From Oscillospiraceae bacterium (GTDB lineage Bacteria; Bacillota; Clostridia; Oscillospirales; Ruminococcaceae), in NCBI GenBank assembly GCA_017435565.1, contig JAFSEU010000011.1:1-55381 (forward strand): a stretch of DNA of 55,381 bases, given 5' to 3'. The notes beneath the pieces are model-generated. The model did no database searches, was not told where the DNA came from, and saw only the letters and a program-made list of their open reading frames with translations. This document shows positions 15,754-23,844 of this stretch, one piece after another (the stretch's first letter is position 1; the number at the start of each line of letters is the position of its first letter). The position numbers and the translations under genes are program-made.

Positions 15754-17160
15754 TTGGTTTTTTCCTGTATTCCTTTTCTCTACTTTTTTCTCCCCATAAC
15801 GCTGATAGTCTATTACCTCAGTCCGAGAAAACTTAAAAATCTGGCACTGACCGTCGCAAGTCTTATTTTCTTTGCCTGGGGTGAACCAAAATACGTTTTC
15901 ATACTCCTTATTTCCTCGGCAATAGACTATTCTGCGGGCATTGTTCTTGATATTTACCGTGATAATAAAAAAATCCGCATAGCGGCTCTTCTGACCTCTT
16001 TGCTGATGAATCTCGGTCTTCTGTCCCTGTTCAAATATTCAGGCTTCTTCATAGACACTGTAAACAGCATTTTCGGAAGCAGCTTCAAGGCACCGGGACT
16101 TGAGATGATAGGAATTTCTTTTTTTACATTTCAGACAATGTCCTATACGATTGATATGTATATGGGCAATATCAAGGTGCAGAAGAATCCGCTTGATTTC
16201 TTGTGCTACATCTCAATGTTTCCTCAGATTGTTGCAGGGCCCATTGTGCGTTATGAAGATGTTCAGAACGACATTTCAAAACGCAGCTTATCGCTTTCAA
16301 AAGCGGGGGAAGGTGTCGGTGACTTTATAAAGGGTCTTTCCAAAAAGGTTCTGCTTGCAAATAATATCGGACTTTTGTGGGATGAAATCAAACTTTCCGA
16401 AATTTCCGAGCTGAGTGTTGTCAGTGCGTGGCTTGGAATAATAGCATTCTCATTCCAGATATACTACGACTTTTCGGGATATTCGGATATGGCTGTCGGA
16501 CTGGGAAAAATGCTTGGCTTTACCTTTCCCAAAAACTTTGACCATCCGTATACATCGAAAAGCATTTCCGAATTCTGGCGCAGATGGCATATCACTCTCG
16601 GAACGTGGTTTCGTATGTATGTTTATATTCCGCTTGGCGGCAACCGCAAAGGAAAAACGCGTACTATTATAAATCTTCTGGTTGTCTGGTCACTCACAGG
16701 CTTCTGGCACGGCGCAAGCTGGAACTTTATTCTCTGGGGGCTTTATTTCGGCATACTGATAATTCTTGAACGATTCGTTGTGCCGAATGTTATTGAAAAA
16801 ATCCCGAAGCTGTTAAGGGTTGTTTACACCTATGTGCTTGTGTTGTTCGGCTGGGTTCTGTTTGAGTTCGAATCACTCAAAAACGCTTGGGCGTATTTTT
16901 GCGCAATGTTCGGCGCAAACCGCATTTTTATCGATGCTCAGTCGATTTACAGGCTGCGTATATATGCTGTAATGCTGATTGTCTGCTTTGTCTTTTCAAC
17001 CGCAGCATATTCTTATGTGATGCAGCGCATACGCTCGACAAAAAAGCTTGCAGCGTGCGTTTCAATTTCGGCACCGCTTGTGCAGATGGCTCTGCTGATA
17101 ATCTGCACGGCATATCTTGTGAATAATGTTTACAATCCGTTTTTATATTTCAGATTTTAG
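15754..17160 (+). CDS. MBOAT-family O-acyltransferase (AlgI/DltB-like)
   Basis: This 468-residue polytopic membrane protein moves acyl groups across the membrane onto extracellular polymers. About ten helices are visible. Family segments include MISFFTFQTMSYTIDMYMG-like and YDFSGYSDMAVGLGKMLGF, then SISEFWRRWHITLGTWF, and WSLTGFWHGASWNFILWG with the essential His. The start is TTG at 15754, read with GGAGG at 15741-15745. It pairs with the DHHW protein 21 bases downstream, the usual partner set for O-acetylation of exopolysaccharide or cell-wall polymers. Confidence 0.93.
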   Translation: MVFSCIPFLYFFLPITLIVYYLSPRKLKNLALTVASLIFFAWGEPKYVFILLISSAIDYSAGIVLDIYRDNKKIRIAALLTSLLMNLGLLSLFKYSGFFIDTVNSIFGSSFKAPGLEMIGISFFTFQTMSYTIDMYMGNIKVQKNPLDFLCYISMFPQIVAGPIVRYEDVQNDISKRSLSLSKAGEGVGDFIKGLSKKVLLANNIGLLWDEIKLSEISELSVVSAWLGIIAFSFQIYYDFSGYSDMAVGLGKMLGFTFPKNFDHPYTSKSISEFWRRWHITLGTWFRMYVYIPLGGNRKGKTRTIINLLVVWSLTGFWHGASWNFILWGLYFGILIILERFVVPNVIEKIPKLLRVVYTYVLVLFGWVLFEFESLKNAWAYFCAMFGANRIFIDAQSIYRLRIYAVMLIVCFVFSTAAYSYVMQRIRSTKKLAACVSISAPLVQMALLIICTAYLVNNVYNPFLYFRF

Positions 17161-17180
17161 CGTGAAGGAGGGAAGCTATA

Positions 17181-18311
17181 TTGGAGAAAATAATCAAACG
17201 GCTGTCAATGCTGCTGTTTTTAGGGTTTCTTCTGACAATGGGTATAATTACTCTTGTCAGCCCTAAGGAAGAATTTTCCGATGTCGAAAACCGCACACTT
17301 GCCGCAAAGCCTGAGCTTAGCTTGGAATCTTATTTTGACGCAAGCTATTCAAAAGGGCTTGAGCAATTCATGTGCGATCATTTTTACAAGCGTTCCGATT
17401 GGATTAAATTGATGACGCATATGGAGCTTTTTTCGGGCAAGCTTGAAGTGAATGGCGTCTATATAACCGAAAACCGTCACATCGAACGCCTTTCAGAGCC
17501 TGATTTTGATGTTGTTGACGAAACAATTGACGCTATAAACGAATATGCTTCCGAGATATCGACCCCTGTTTATTTTATGCTTGCGCCTTCTTCGGCGGGA
17601 ATTTATGCTGATGAGCTTGATGCAAACGCACCGCAGTATAATCAGGAAAGCTTCATTGATTATGTCTACGCCAATGTCGATGACAATATCAGGGTTCTTG
17701 ATATATTTATGACGCTCAAATCTGCCGACGAGGAATATATATATTATAAAAATGACCACCATTGGACAAGCCTTGGCGCATATTATGCCTATTATTATGC
17801 AATTTCAAAGCTCGGTTTTACGCCTGTAAGCTTTTCGCAGTATAATATCGAGCGTGTGTCGTCATCGTTTTACGGCTCGCTTTATTCCGAAACACTCTAT
17901 GAAGGCTTCGGCGGAGATTATGTCGATATTTTCAATTGTGACAGTGGCATTCAGGTGAAGTCCGTCAGCGTCAATGACGGCATAAAGCTAAAAGAATATG
18001 ACTCACTTTATTTCAGAGAGTTTCTTGAAAAGAAGGATAAGTATTCAATGTTTCTCGGCGGCAATTTTCCGATTGTCGATATCGAAACCGATGCTCAGAG
18101 CGGCAAAAGCCTTCTGTTGATAAAAGATTCATATGCAAATTGTTTTGTTCCGTTCTTGACGCAGCATTACAGCAAGATTACAGTTGTTGATATGCGCTAT
18201 ATAAACATCGGGCTTGAAAATTTCGTTTCGGCCGATGATTATTCGCAGGTGCTCCTGCTTTACAACGCTTCGGGCTTTGCAAATGATACGGACCTTAAAA
18301 AAATCACATAA
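17181..18311 (+). CDS. DHHW-family (AlgX/AlgJ-like, SGNH fold) partner of the MBOAT protein
   Basis: This 376-residue exported protein has an N-terminal signal anchor (~10-28). It has RNEDDVENRTLAA-type family logic (here DVENRTLAAKP), a central FMLAPSSAGIY strand and the name-giving YYKNDHHWTSLGAYYAYY at ~190-207 with candidate catalytic Asp/His. LLLIKDSYANCFVPFL resembles the block holding the nucleophilic Ser. Such proteins complete acetyl transfer outside the membrane. Start TTG 17181 follows GAAGGAGGG by ~9 bases. It is co-transcribed with the preceding MBOAT gene. Confidence 0.88.
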   Translation: MEKIIKRLSMLLFLGFLLTMGIITLVSPKEEFSDVENRTLAAKPELSLESYFDASYSKGLEQFMCDHFYKRSDWIKLMTHMELFSGKLEVNGVYITENRHIERLSEPDFDVVDETIDAINEYASEISTPVYFMLAPSSAGIYADELDANAPQYNQESFIDYVYANVDDNIRVLDIFMTLKSADEEYIYYKNDHHWTSLGAYYAYYYAISKLGFTPVSFSQYNIERVSSSFYGSLYSETLYEGFGGDYVDIFNCDSGIQVKSVSVNDGIKLKEYDSLYFREFLEKKDKYSMFLGGNFPIVDIETDAQSGKSLLLIKDSYANCFVPFLTQHYSKITVVDMRYINIGLENFVSADDYSQVLLLYNASGFANDTDLKKIT

Positions 18312-18320
18312 ATTTTGATG

Positions 18321-18349
18321 TTTACAATTGTCGAAAAATATGTTATAAT
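18321..18349 (+). promoter_or_regulatory. Promoter of the tandem-cyclophilin gene
   Basis: TTTACA at 18321-18326, a 17-bp spacer and TATAAT at 18344-18349. It predicts a start near 18356 and a ~160-nt leader. Confidence 0.72.
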
Positions 18350-18355
18350 AACCCT

Positions 18356-18518
18356 AAAACAAAAAATGCTCTGCATTTTTTTAGGCTTCGCCTTTGATTT
18401 GCAAAATGTAAATCGTGTTTTATGAACATTGTAGCGTTTTAGAGGAATCGCCTTGCGGCTCTTTTTATGCTGTAATGAAGAATAATAAAAATTACCAACG
18501 AAAGGAAACCAAAACGAA
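18356..18518 (+). promoter_or_regulatory. Structured 5' leader of the tandem-cyclophilin gene
   Basis: Four local hairpins are visible. AAAAAATGC/GCATTTTTT (18361-18369 with 18373-18381) is terminator-like. A small AGGC/GCCT follows. GATTT/AAATC flanks GCAAAATGT. A 9-bp closing stem CATTGTAGC/GCTGTAATG (18427-18435 with 18469-18477, two G-U pairs) encloses a GCC/GGC hairpin. No known riboswitch was recognised. The first hairpin could also stop read-through from the acyltransferase operon. Confidence 0.4.
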
Positions 18519-20024
18519 ATGAAAAAGCTTCTTTCTCTTGCGCTTGCTATGTGTATGTGCTTTACCTCGCTTGCTGCCTGCGGCAAGGATGATGATAAAA
18601 GTGTATCCACTGTCGGCAAGGCTTCGGCATATAATATCGGAACACAGGAAAAATATATGTCCGAAAGCAATATCGTGACATTTTCCGACCCTGCAAACTT
18701 CACAATGCCCGCTGAAGGTGAGGAAATTGTCGTAATGACAATCCGCAATTACGGAAATGTATACATCAAGCTTTTCCCCGAGCTTGTGCCCGACGCTTGC
18801 GAGAATTTTTCGGGTCTTGTTGAAAAGGGATATTATGACGGTCTTACCTTTCACAGAGTTGTGAAGAACTTCGTGATTCAGGGCGGTGACCCCGAAGGTA
18901 CCGGCAGGGGAGGCGAATCCCTGTGGGGCGATAAATTCGCCTGCGAGTTTTCTTCGTCATTGCTTCACCTTGCAGGAGCTGTTTCATACGCAAGAGCCAG
19001 CGGCGATTTGAGAAACGGAAGCCAGTTCTATTTCAGCGTCGGAGCAGGCGTTGATGAGCAGACTCTGATGGCTTATTACAACAAGTTCTCAAAGAGCTAT
19101 ACCCAAAGCGGAATTGACGCATATCTCGAAAACGGCGGTCAGCCCTATCTTGATGGAGATTATACCGTTTTCGCCCAGGTTTTTGAAGGACTTGATATTA
19201 TCAATAACCTGCAGCAGGTAAAAACCGACGGAAATGATATGCCTGTCAACGATATCGTAATCGAAAAGGCGCAGGTTGTTGAATATCATGACGGCATCGT
19301 TGAGGAAATGAACGCTGAATTCGGGTTTGAATCAACCGATGAACCTGCGCAGGATGAATTCGACCAGAATCTTGAGCCTGCTACCTTCAATGATTATGTT
19401 TCTGACTTTGCAACCGCACAGAACTATACAATGCCCGTTGAAGGTGAGGAAATTGTCGTTCTTGATGTCGAAGGTTACGGCGAGGTCAAAATCAAGCTCT
19501 TCCCCGAGCTTGTGCCCAACGGATGCGAAAACTTTGTAAATCTCGTTGAATCGGGATATTATGACGGACTGACCTTCCACCGAGTAATTGAGGACTTTAT
19601 AATTCAATCAGGCGACCCCAATGCTGACTGCACAGGCGGCGAGGCTTACGGCGGAGGCTCTATTCCCTGTGAGATAACCAATGCTCTTGTCCATACAATC
19701 GGCGCTGTTGCATATGCAAGACCTGCATACTCACTCATCAATCAGAGCCAGTTCTATTTTGTGACAGGCTCCGAGCTTGATGAAGAAACAATGTCCTATT
19801 ATATTTCAAATACAAATCTTAATTACAACGACGCAACAAAAGAAATCTATTATGAAAACGGCGGATATCCTCCGCTTGACGGCGGATATACTGTTTTCGG
19901 TCAGGTTTTTGAAGGGCTTGATATAATTCTTGATATCAGCCGTGTCGATACCGATGACAATGACAAGCCTCTTGAGGATATTGTCATCACAAAGGCGCAG
20001 GTTGTACCTTACAGCGCAGGCTGA
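18519..20024 (+). CDS. Lipoprotein with two tandem cyclophilin-type prolyl isomerase domains
   Basis: This 501-residue lipoprotein has a signal peptide with lipobox SLAAC (Cys21). It then has two cyclophilin domains (~65-265 and ~300-500) that are clearly duplicates: each has IKLFPELVP, YYDGLTFHRV with the catalytic-loop FHR, a QGGDP or QSGDP loop, SQFYF and YTVFxQVFEGLDII. It should speed prolyl cis-trans isomerisation of exported proteins on the outer membrane face. The second domain is somewhat diverged (SGDPNADCTGG), but both keep the FHR arginine. It is monocistronic or leads into the zinc-ribbon gene 28 bases on. Confidence 0.93.
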   Translation: MKKLLSLALAMCMCFTSLAACGKDDDKSVSTVGKASAYNIGTQEKYMSESNIVTFSDPANFTMPAEGEEIVVMTIRNYGNVYIKLFPELVPDACENFSGLVEKGYYDGLTFHRVVKNFVIQGGDPEGTGRGGESLWGDKFACEFSSSLLHLAGAVSYARASGDLRNGSQFYFSVGAGVDEQTLMAYYNKFSKSYTQSGIDAYLENGGQPYLDGDYTVFAQVFEGLDIINNLQQVKTDGNDMPVNDIVIEKAQVVEYHDGIVEEMNAEFGFESTDEPAQDEFDQNLEPATFNDYVSDFATAQNYTMPVEGEEIVVLDVEGYGEVKIKLFPELVPNGCENFVNLVESGYYDGLTFHRVIEDFIIQSGDPNADCTGGEAYGGGSIPCEITNALVHTIGAVAYARPAYSLINQSQFYFVTGSELDEETMSYYISNTNLNYNDATKEIYYENGGYPPLDGGYTVFGQVFEGLDIILDISRVDTDDNDKPLEDIVITKAQVVPYSAG

Positions 20025-20052
20025 TTCTAATTATGATTGGGGTGGATGATTA

Positions 20053-20820
20053 ATGCTGTGTCCCGAATGCGGAGAGGTTTTAAAGGATAACGCAGTTGTT
20101 TGCAAAAACTGCGGCGCTCATATCGATGACGAGGCAAGGGCAAACAGTGTCGAAGAAAAGCCCTCGTTCAAGTCACGTCTGGTTCTTCTCGCAGTTCTTG
20201 CCGTTGCAGTAATTGTTGCCATTGTGTTGATAATTGCTCTTGTTTCTGCAAATAAGGGGCAAAAAACAGCGCAGAAGCTTGCCAAAGGAATCGGCGAGCC
20301 GCTTGATGACATCAGCGAAAAAATCGACTATCCGCTTAACAAGCAAAGCAATTATGAATTTCTTCATAATCTTGACAGTGCGCAGTATGTCTGCACATCG
20401 GATAAGGAAATTTCCATTGAAGGCATAAACGCACCCGAATGGGCGGTTTTCTGCTATACATCAGGAGAGGAAAACGACCTCGGTTATGTAAGCCTTTATG
20501 ATTTCACTATGCTTGACGACAGCTTCAAGGGTGCCTGCGAGGATTCAAAAATTGATATTTCTTCCGTTGATGAGGGGATGGAATATAAGGACTTTGAAGA
20601 TATTGTTGATATCAAGCCTTATATAACCACTTATACAAGCGGAGCAACCGTTTATCAATACAGATATTACTACGAAGATGTTGATAAAAATGAGACCTGT
20701 GTGATGATTTGGGCTGAGTTTGATTCTGATGATGAATTGGTTGCCATAAAATCCGAAGAAACTGATTTTTCTCACGTCATTTTCGGCGATTTCGATATAT
20801 TGTATGGAAATCTGAAGTAA
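20053..20820 (+). CDS. Zinc-ribbon single-pass membrane protein
   Basis: This 255-residue protein of unknown function has an N-terminal zinc ribbon CPECG(x10)CKNCG (Cys3, 6, 17, 20), a polar linker and one membrane helix (~42-65). An extracytoplasmic domain of ~185 residues, rich in Asp, Glu and Tyr, shows no recognised motif. The ribbon should stay in the cytoplasm. This zinc-ribbon plus helix plus outer domain layout is common in Clostridia. It follows the cyclophilin gene by 28 bases and ends before a terminator at 20899. Confidence 0.8.
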   Translation: MLCPECGEVLKDNAVVCKNCGAHIDDEARANSVEEKPSFKSRLVLLAVLAVAVIVAIVLIIALVSANKGQKTAQKLAKGIGEPLDDISEKIDYPLNKQSNYEFLHNLDSAQYVCTSDKEISIEGINAPEWAVFCYTSGEENDLGYVSLYDFTMLDDSFKGACEDSKIDISSVDEGMEYKDFEDIVDIKPYITTYTSGATVYQYRYYYEDVDKNETCVMIWAEFDSDDELVAIKSEETDFSHVIFGDFDILYGNLK

Positions 20821-20898
20821 AACGGCAGATATCGTTTTGACACTCAAATATTAAAATTCGCTTAAAATTATTACAAAACGAATACAATTTGGAATACC

Positions 20899-20945
20899 AA
20901 AGCCTCTTTCAACATTAAAATGTTGACAAGAGGCTTTAATTTTGA
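20899..20945 (+). terminator. Terminator after the zinc-ribbon gene, overlapping the next promoter
   Basis: AAAGCCTCTT (20899-20908) pairs with AAGAGGCTTT (20928-20937), extended by CAACAT/ATGTTG. The tail AATTTTG is modest. The 3' arm contains the -35 element of the following promoter. Confidence 0.75.
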
Positions 20946-20951
20946 TAAGAT
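20923..20951 (+). promoter_or_regulatory. Promoter of the pseudokinase gene, embedded in a terminator
   Basis: Consensus TTGACA at 20923-20928, a 17-bp spacer and TAAGAT at 20946-20951. The predicted start is ~20958, only about 11 bases before a second hairpin at 20969. Confidence 0.72.
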
Positions 20952-20968
20952 GTATTTTGGATTATATC

Positions 20969-20989
20969 ACGGCTTTTGCCGTTTTTTTA
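20969..20989 (+). terminator. Small hairpin plus T7 immediately before the pseudokinase ribosome site
   Basis: ACGGC-TTTT-GCCGT followed by TTTTTT lies between the predicted transcript start and GGGAGAG. It may be a promoter-proximal attenuator or a second stop for upstream transcription; the stem is short, so in vivo strength is uncertain. Confidence 0.5.
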
Positions 20990-21003
20990 TAAGGGAGAGA
21001 TTT

Positions 21004-22866
21004 ATGGGAACATATAAACTTTGTCTTGGATGTATGGAGGAAAAAGGACAGCTTTCAGTATGTCCGCACTGCGGATATGTTGAGGGGCAGTCGCATGATC
21101 CGTCACATTTAAGACCGGGTACCGTTCTTAATGACAGATATCTTGTCGGTAAAGCTGTCAAAACCGACAGTGAGGGTATCTTGTATATTGCCTATGATAA
21201 AGTCATAGGCTGCAGAGTTGATGTAAAGGAATATATGCCAAAAAGCCTTTGTGAGCGTATGCGTGATTCCGATAAGATCAATGTTGCTCAGAAGGACCTG
21301 GTACAATACAAAACACTGATGTCCGAGTTTACCGAGCTTCACAAAAAGCTCGCACGAATGAGGACATTAAGCCACATTTCGCCCCCGCTTGATATTTTTG
21401 CCTGCAACAATACGACGTATGTCGTGTTTGAGCATATTGAGGGTATGACGTTTATCAATTACCTTAAGGACAATGCGGGTGAGCTTTCCTGGGATGAGGT
21501 GAAAAAGCTGTTTCCGCCTTTGTTCACTACACTCAGCCTGATTCATAATGCAGGTATCATCCACAGAGGTATCAGCCCTGAGACTATATATTACACAACT
21601 GACGGTGAGCTCAAGCTCACAGGCTTTTCGGTAGCTGCTGCCCGTACCCAGTCAAGCGAGCTTAAGGGTGATTTATATACCGGATATGCCGCACCCGAGC
21701 AGTACAATTCTTCTGACTGGCAGGGCACCTGGACGGACGTTTATTCCGTCTGTGCTGTGCTTTACAGGATACTTACAGGCTGTATGCCCGTTGAGGCTGT
21801 AAGCCGTGTAGTCAACGATAATCTTATTGAAGCGCATGATATCAACTCAAACGTTCCGAAGAACGTTTCAAAAGCGATTATGGACGGTATGCGTCTGTTA
21901 AGCGATGCACGAACACAGACCATGACCGACCTTGTAACAAAGCTTTTTGCCGAGCAGCAGATGTCTGCGTCGGCAGCTTCTGCTGCTGCAACAACGGTTC
22001 GCAGGGCTGAAGCACAGACCCGTACAGCCGTCAGGACACAGCCACCTGTAAAAACTACCGAAACACATACCGTTGCCAAAAAACAGGCTGAAGCCAAAGC
22101 GGCACCGCAGAAAACTACTCTCTTTGAGCAAATCAAGGTTCCGATACTTATTTCTTGTCTTCTTCTTGCGGTTATCATAATTATTGTCGTGCTCTTTTTG
22201 CCTCTTGTAGAGGATCTTGGCGATGATAACAGTTCATCATCAGCTTCGACCTCATATTCAGATTCTGAGGTAAATATTGTTGATTCAACAACCACAGCAA
22301 CAACAACCGTAACTACAACTACTACCACAACCTCAGCTTCCGTAACACCGAGTGAGCTTTATACATTGCGAAATCTTGTCGGCGAGGAATATGAGCTTGT
22401 CGCAACGAGTGCAACCAGCAGATATGTAAAGTTTGTTGTTATTGAACAATACAGCGATACCATTGAAAAGGGAATCATCATTGAACAGAGCGTTCCTGCT
22501 GATGAGGCAATTCCCAAGGGCAGTGAGGTTGAGCTTACCGTTTCAATGGGCCCTGCGGTGATAGACCTTCCCGATTATACCAATAAGGGAGGATACACCT
22601 ATAAGGATGAGCTTGTAAATCTCGGTGTCAAGGAAGAAAACATAACAATCAGCGAATATGACAATGACGGCTCGCATCAGGCAGGAATCGTTGCATTCAC
22701 CAGCCTTGATGAAAGCGGAAAGATAAACCTTGAAGAAGGCGAAGCTATTACGATTTATATATTCAAGGCTGCAGAAACCACACCGCCTGCAGCCGAAGCT
22801 CCGGCAGGCGATGCAAGCGGCGAGGATGCATCAACACCCGCAGATACGTCAGAGCCGGCTGCTTGA
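21004..22866 (+). CDS. Zinc-ribbon, PASTA-domain serine/threonine kinase homologue, predicted pseudokinase
   Basis: This 620-residue protein has a zinc ribbon (CLGC...CPHCG, Cys7-23), a kinase-like domain (~40-300), a linker, one membrane helix (~379-402), a Thr/Ser-rich stalk and two PASTA-like repeats outside the cell (~445-600). The kinase fold keeps Lys75 (VDVKEY), APEQY and DVYS. The catalytic motif, however, reads HRGISPETI (Asp to Gly189, Asn to Thr194) and the DFG position reads TGF (Asp to Thr206). Metal binding and catalysis are therefore unlikely, and a sensing or scaffold role at the wall is more plausible. Start 21004 follows GGGAGAG; an upstream in-frame codon would cross a terminator-like hairpin. 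Confidence 0.88.
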   Translation: MGTYKLCLGCMEEKGQLSVCPHCGYVEGQSHDPSHLRPGTVLNDRYLVGKAVKTDSEGILYIAYDKVIGCRVDVKEYMPKSLCERMRDSDKINVAQKDLVQYKTLMSEFTELHKKLARMRTLSHISPPLDIFACNNTTYVVFEHIEGMTFINYLKDNAGELSWDEVKKLFPPLFTTLSLIHNAGIIHRGISPETIYYTTDGELKLTGFSVAAARTQSSELKGDLYTGYAAPEQYNSSDWQGTWTDVYSVCAVLYRILTGCMPVEAVSRVVNDNLIEAHDINSNVPKNVSKAIMDGMRLLSDARTQTMTDLVTKLFAEQQMSASAASAAATTVRRAEAQTRTAVRTQPPVKTTETHTVAKKQAEAKAAPQKTTLFEQIKVPILISCLLLAVIIIIVVLFLPLVEDLGDDNSSSSASTSYSDSEVNIVDSTTTATTTVTTTTTTTSASVTPSELYTLRNLVGEEYELVATSATSRYVKFVVIEQYSDTIEKGIIIEQSVPADEAIPKGSEVELTVSMGPAVIDLPDYTNKGGYTYKDELVNLGVKEENITISEYDNDGSHQAGIVAFTSLDESGKINLEEGEAITIYIFKAAETTPPAAEAPAGDASGEDASTPADTSEPAA

Positions 22867-22951
22867 AATTAAAGGTTTTTTGATCCTAAAGATTTCTTTC
22901 GGGTCTTAAATCAAATAAAAACATAAAAATATTTCATTGGAGGACACTAAA

Positions 22952-23638
22952 ATGGCTATTTTTAAAAGAATTGCAGACATCCTTAGGGCAAATATCAACG
23001 ATTTGATTGACAAGGCAGAAGATCCTGAGAAGATGGTAAAACAGATTATTCTTGATATGCAGAGAGAATTGCAGAATGCAACACAGGCTCTCGGCAAAGC
23101 AATGGCTAGCGAGAGAATGGCTCAGAAGCAGTACGATACAGCTTTGAAGGCTTCACAGGACTGGGAAGCTAAGGCAAAGGCTGCACTTGCCTGCGGTGAT
23201 CAGGAAGCTGCAAAAACTGCTCTTGCCAAAAAGGTTAAATATGATGCTGACGCAGCAGAATTCAAGGAAATGCTTGATACAATTTCTACACAGACAGAAG
23301 CTATCAGAGATCAGGTAGAGCTTCTCAAGTCCAAGCTTGAAGAGGCTAAGAGCCGTGAAGCAATGCTTATCGCTCGCTCCAAAATGGCTGATACACAGAA
23401 GAGCCTTGCTGAGTCTTTAGGCGGTCTTGACGCTTCCAGCTCAATGGCAAAGTTCGATAAGATGGAAGAAAAAATTGCCCGTAAAGAGGCTGAAGCTGAT
23501 GCTTTCTCTGAGCTCAACGGCACAAAGCCTGTTGAAGGCGAGGTTGACTTTGAAAAGTACGAAACAGAAGCTAAGGTTAATTCCGAGCTTGAGCGCCTTA
23601 TGGCTGAAATGGGTACAACACCCACATCCGCTGAATAA
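22952..23638 (+). CDS. pspA: PspA/IM30-family membrane stress protein
   Basis: This 228-residue, almost wholly helical protein starts MAIFKRIADILRANINDLI, the amphipathic membrane-binding helix, followed by DKAEDPEKMVKQIILDMQ and long coiled coil. PspA/IM30/Vipp1 proteins (ESCRT-III superfamily) coat and protect damaged membranes. ATG 22952 is chosen over an upstream TTG because GGAGG lies between them. It stands alone, with a perfect terminator behind it, and lies between two envelope genes. Confidence 0.92.
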   Translation: MAIFKRIADILRANINDLIDKAEDPEKMVKQIILDMQRELQNATQALGKAMASERMAQKQYDTALKASQDWEAKAKAALACGDQEAAKTALAKKVKYDADAAEFKEMLDTISTQTEAIRDQVELLKSKLEEAKSREAMLIARSKMADTQKSLAESLGGLDASSSMAKFDKMEEKIARKEAEADAFSELNGTKPVEGEVDFEKYETEAKVNSELERLMAEMGTTPTSAE

Positions 23639-23660
23639 TTTAACAGCTTAAAAAAAAGTT

Positions 23661-23697
23661 TGCACGGCATTAAAAAATGCCGTGCATTTTTTCTTTT
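23661..23697 (+). terminator. Terminator of pspA
   Basis: TGCACGGCATT (23661-23671) pairs perfectly with AATGCCGTGCA (23676-23686), followed by TTTTTTCTTTT. Confidence 0.95.
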
Positions 23698-23704
23698 AAA
23701 ATGT

Positions 23705-23733
23705 TTGCATTTTTCTATGTAATATGATATAAT
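23705..23733 (+). promoter_or_regulatory. Promoter of the signal-peptidase-like gene
   Basis: TTGCAT at 23705-23710, a 17-bp spacer and TATAAT at 23728-23733, giving a ~105-nt A/T-rich leader before the ATG at 23845. Confidence 0.65.
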
Positions 23734-23844
23734 GTTCCTTGGTTTTTGATTTTTGAAATTTTATGAGGAATATTTTTTCCTTCATTTACCTAATATATTA
23801 TCGAGAAAATATATATAAATATCCGAAGGGGATGGATTTTACTT

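Noticed and set aside
21762..22328. Minus-strand frame (188 codons) opposite the pseudokinase gene
   Set aside because: Val/Ala/Ser-rich antisense of the Thr-rich stalk; no ribosome site or motif.
22862..22951. Possible hairpin GATCC/GGGTC before pspA as a terminator
   Set aside because: Only five pairs with a long loop and no T run on the plus strand; too weak to call.
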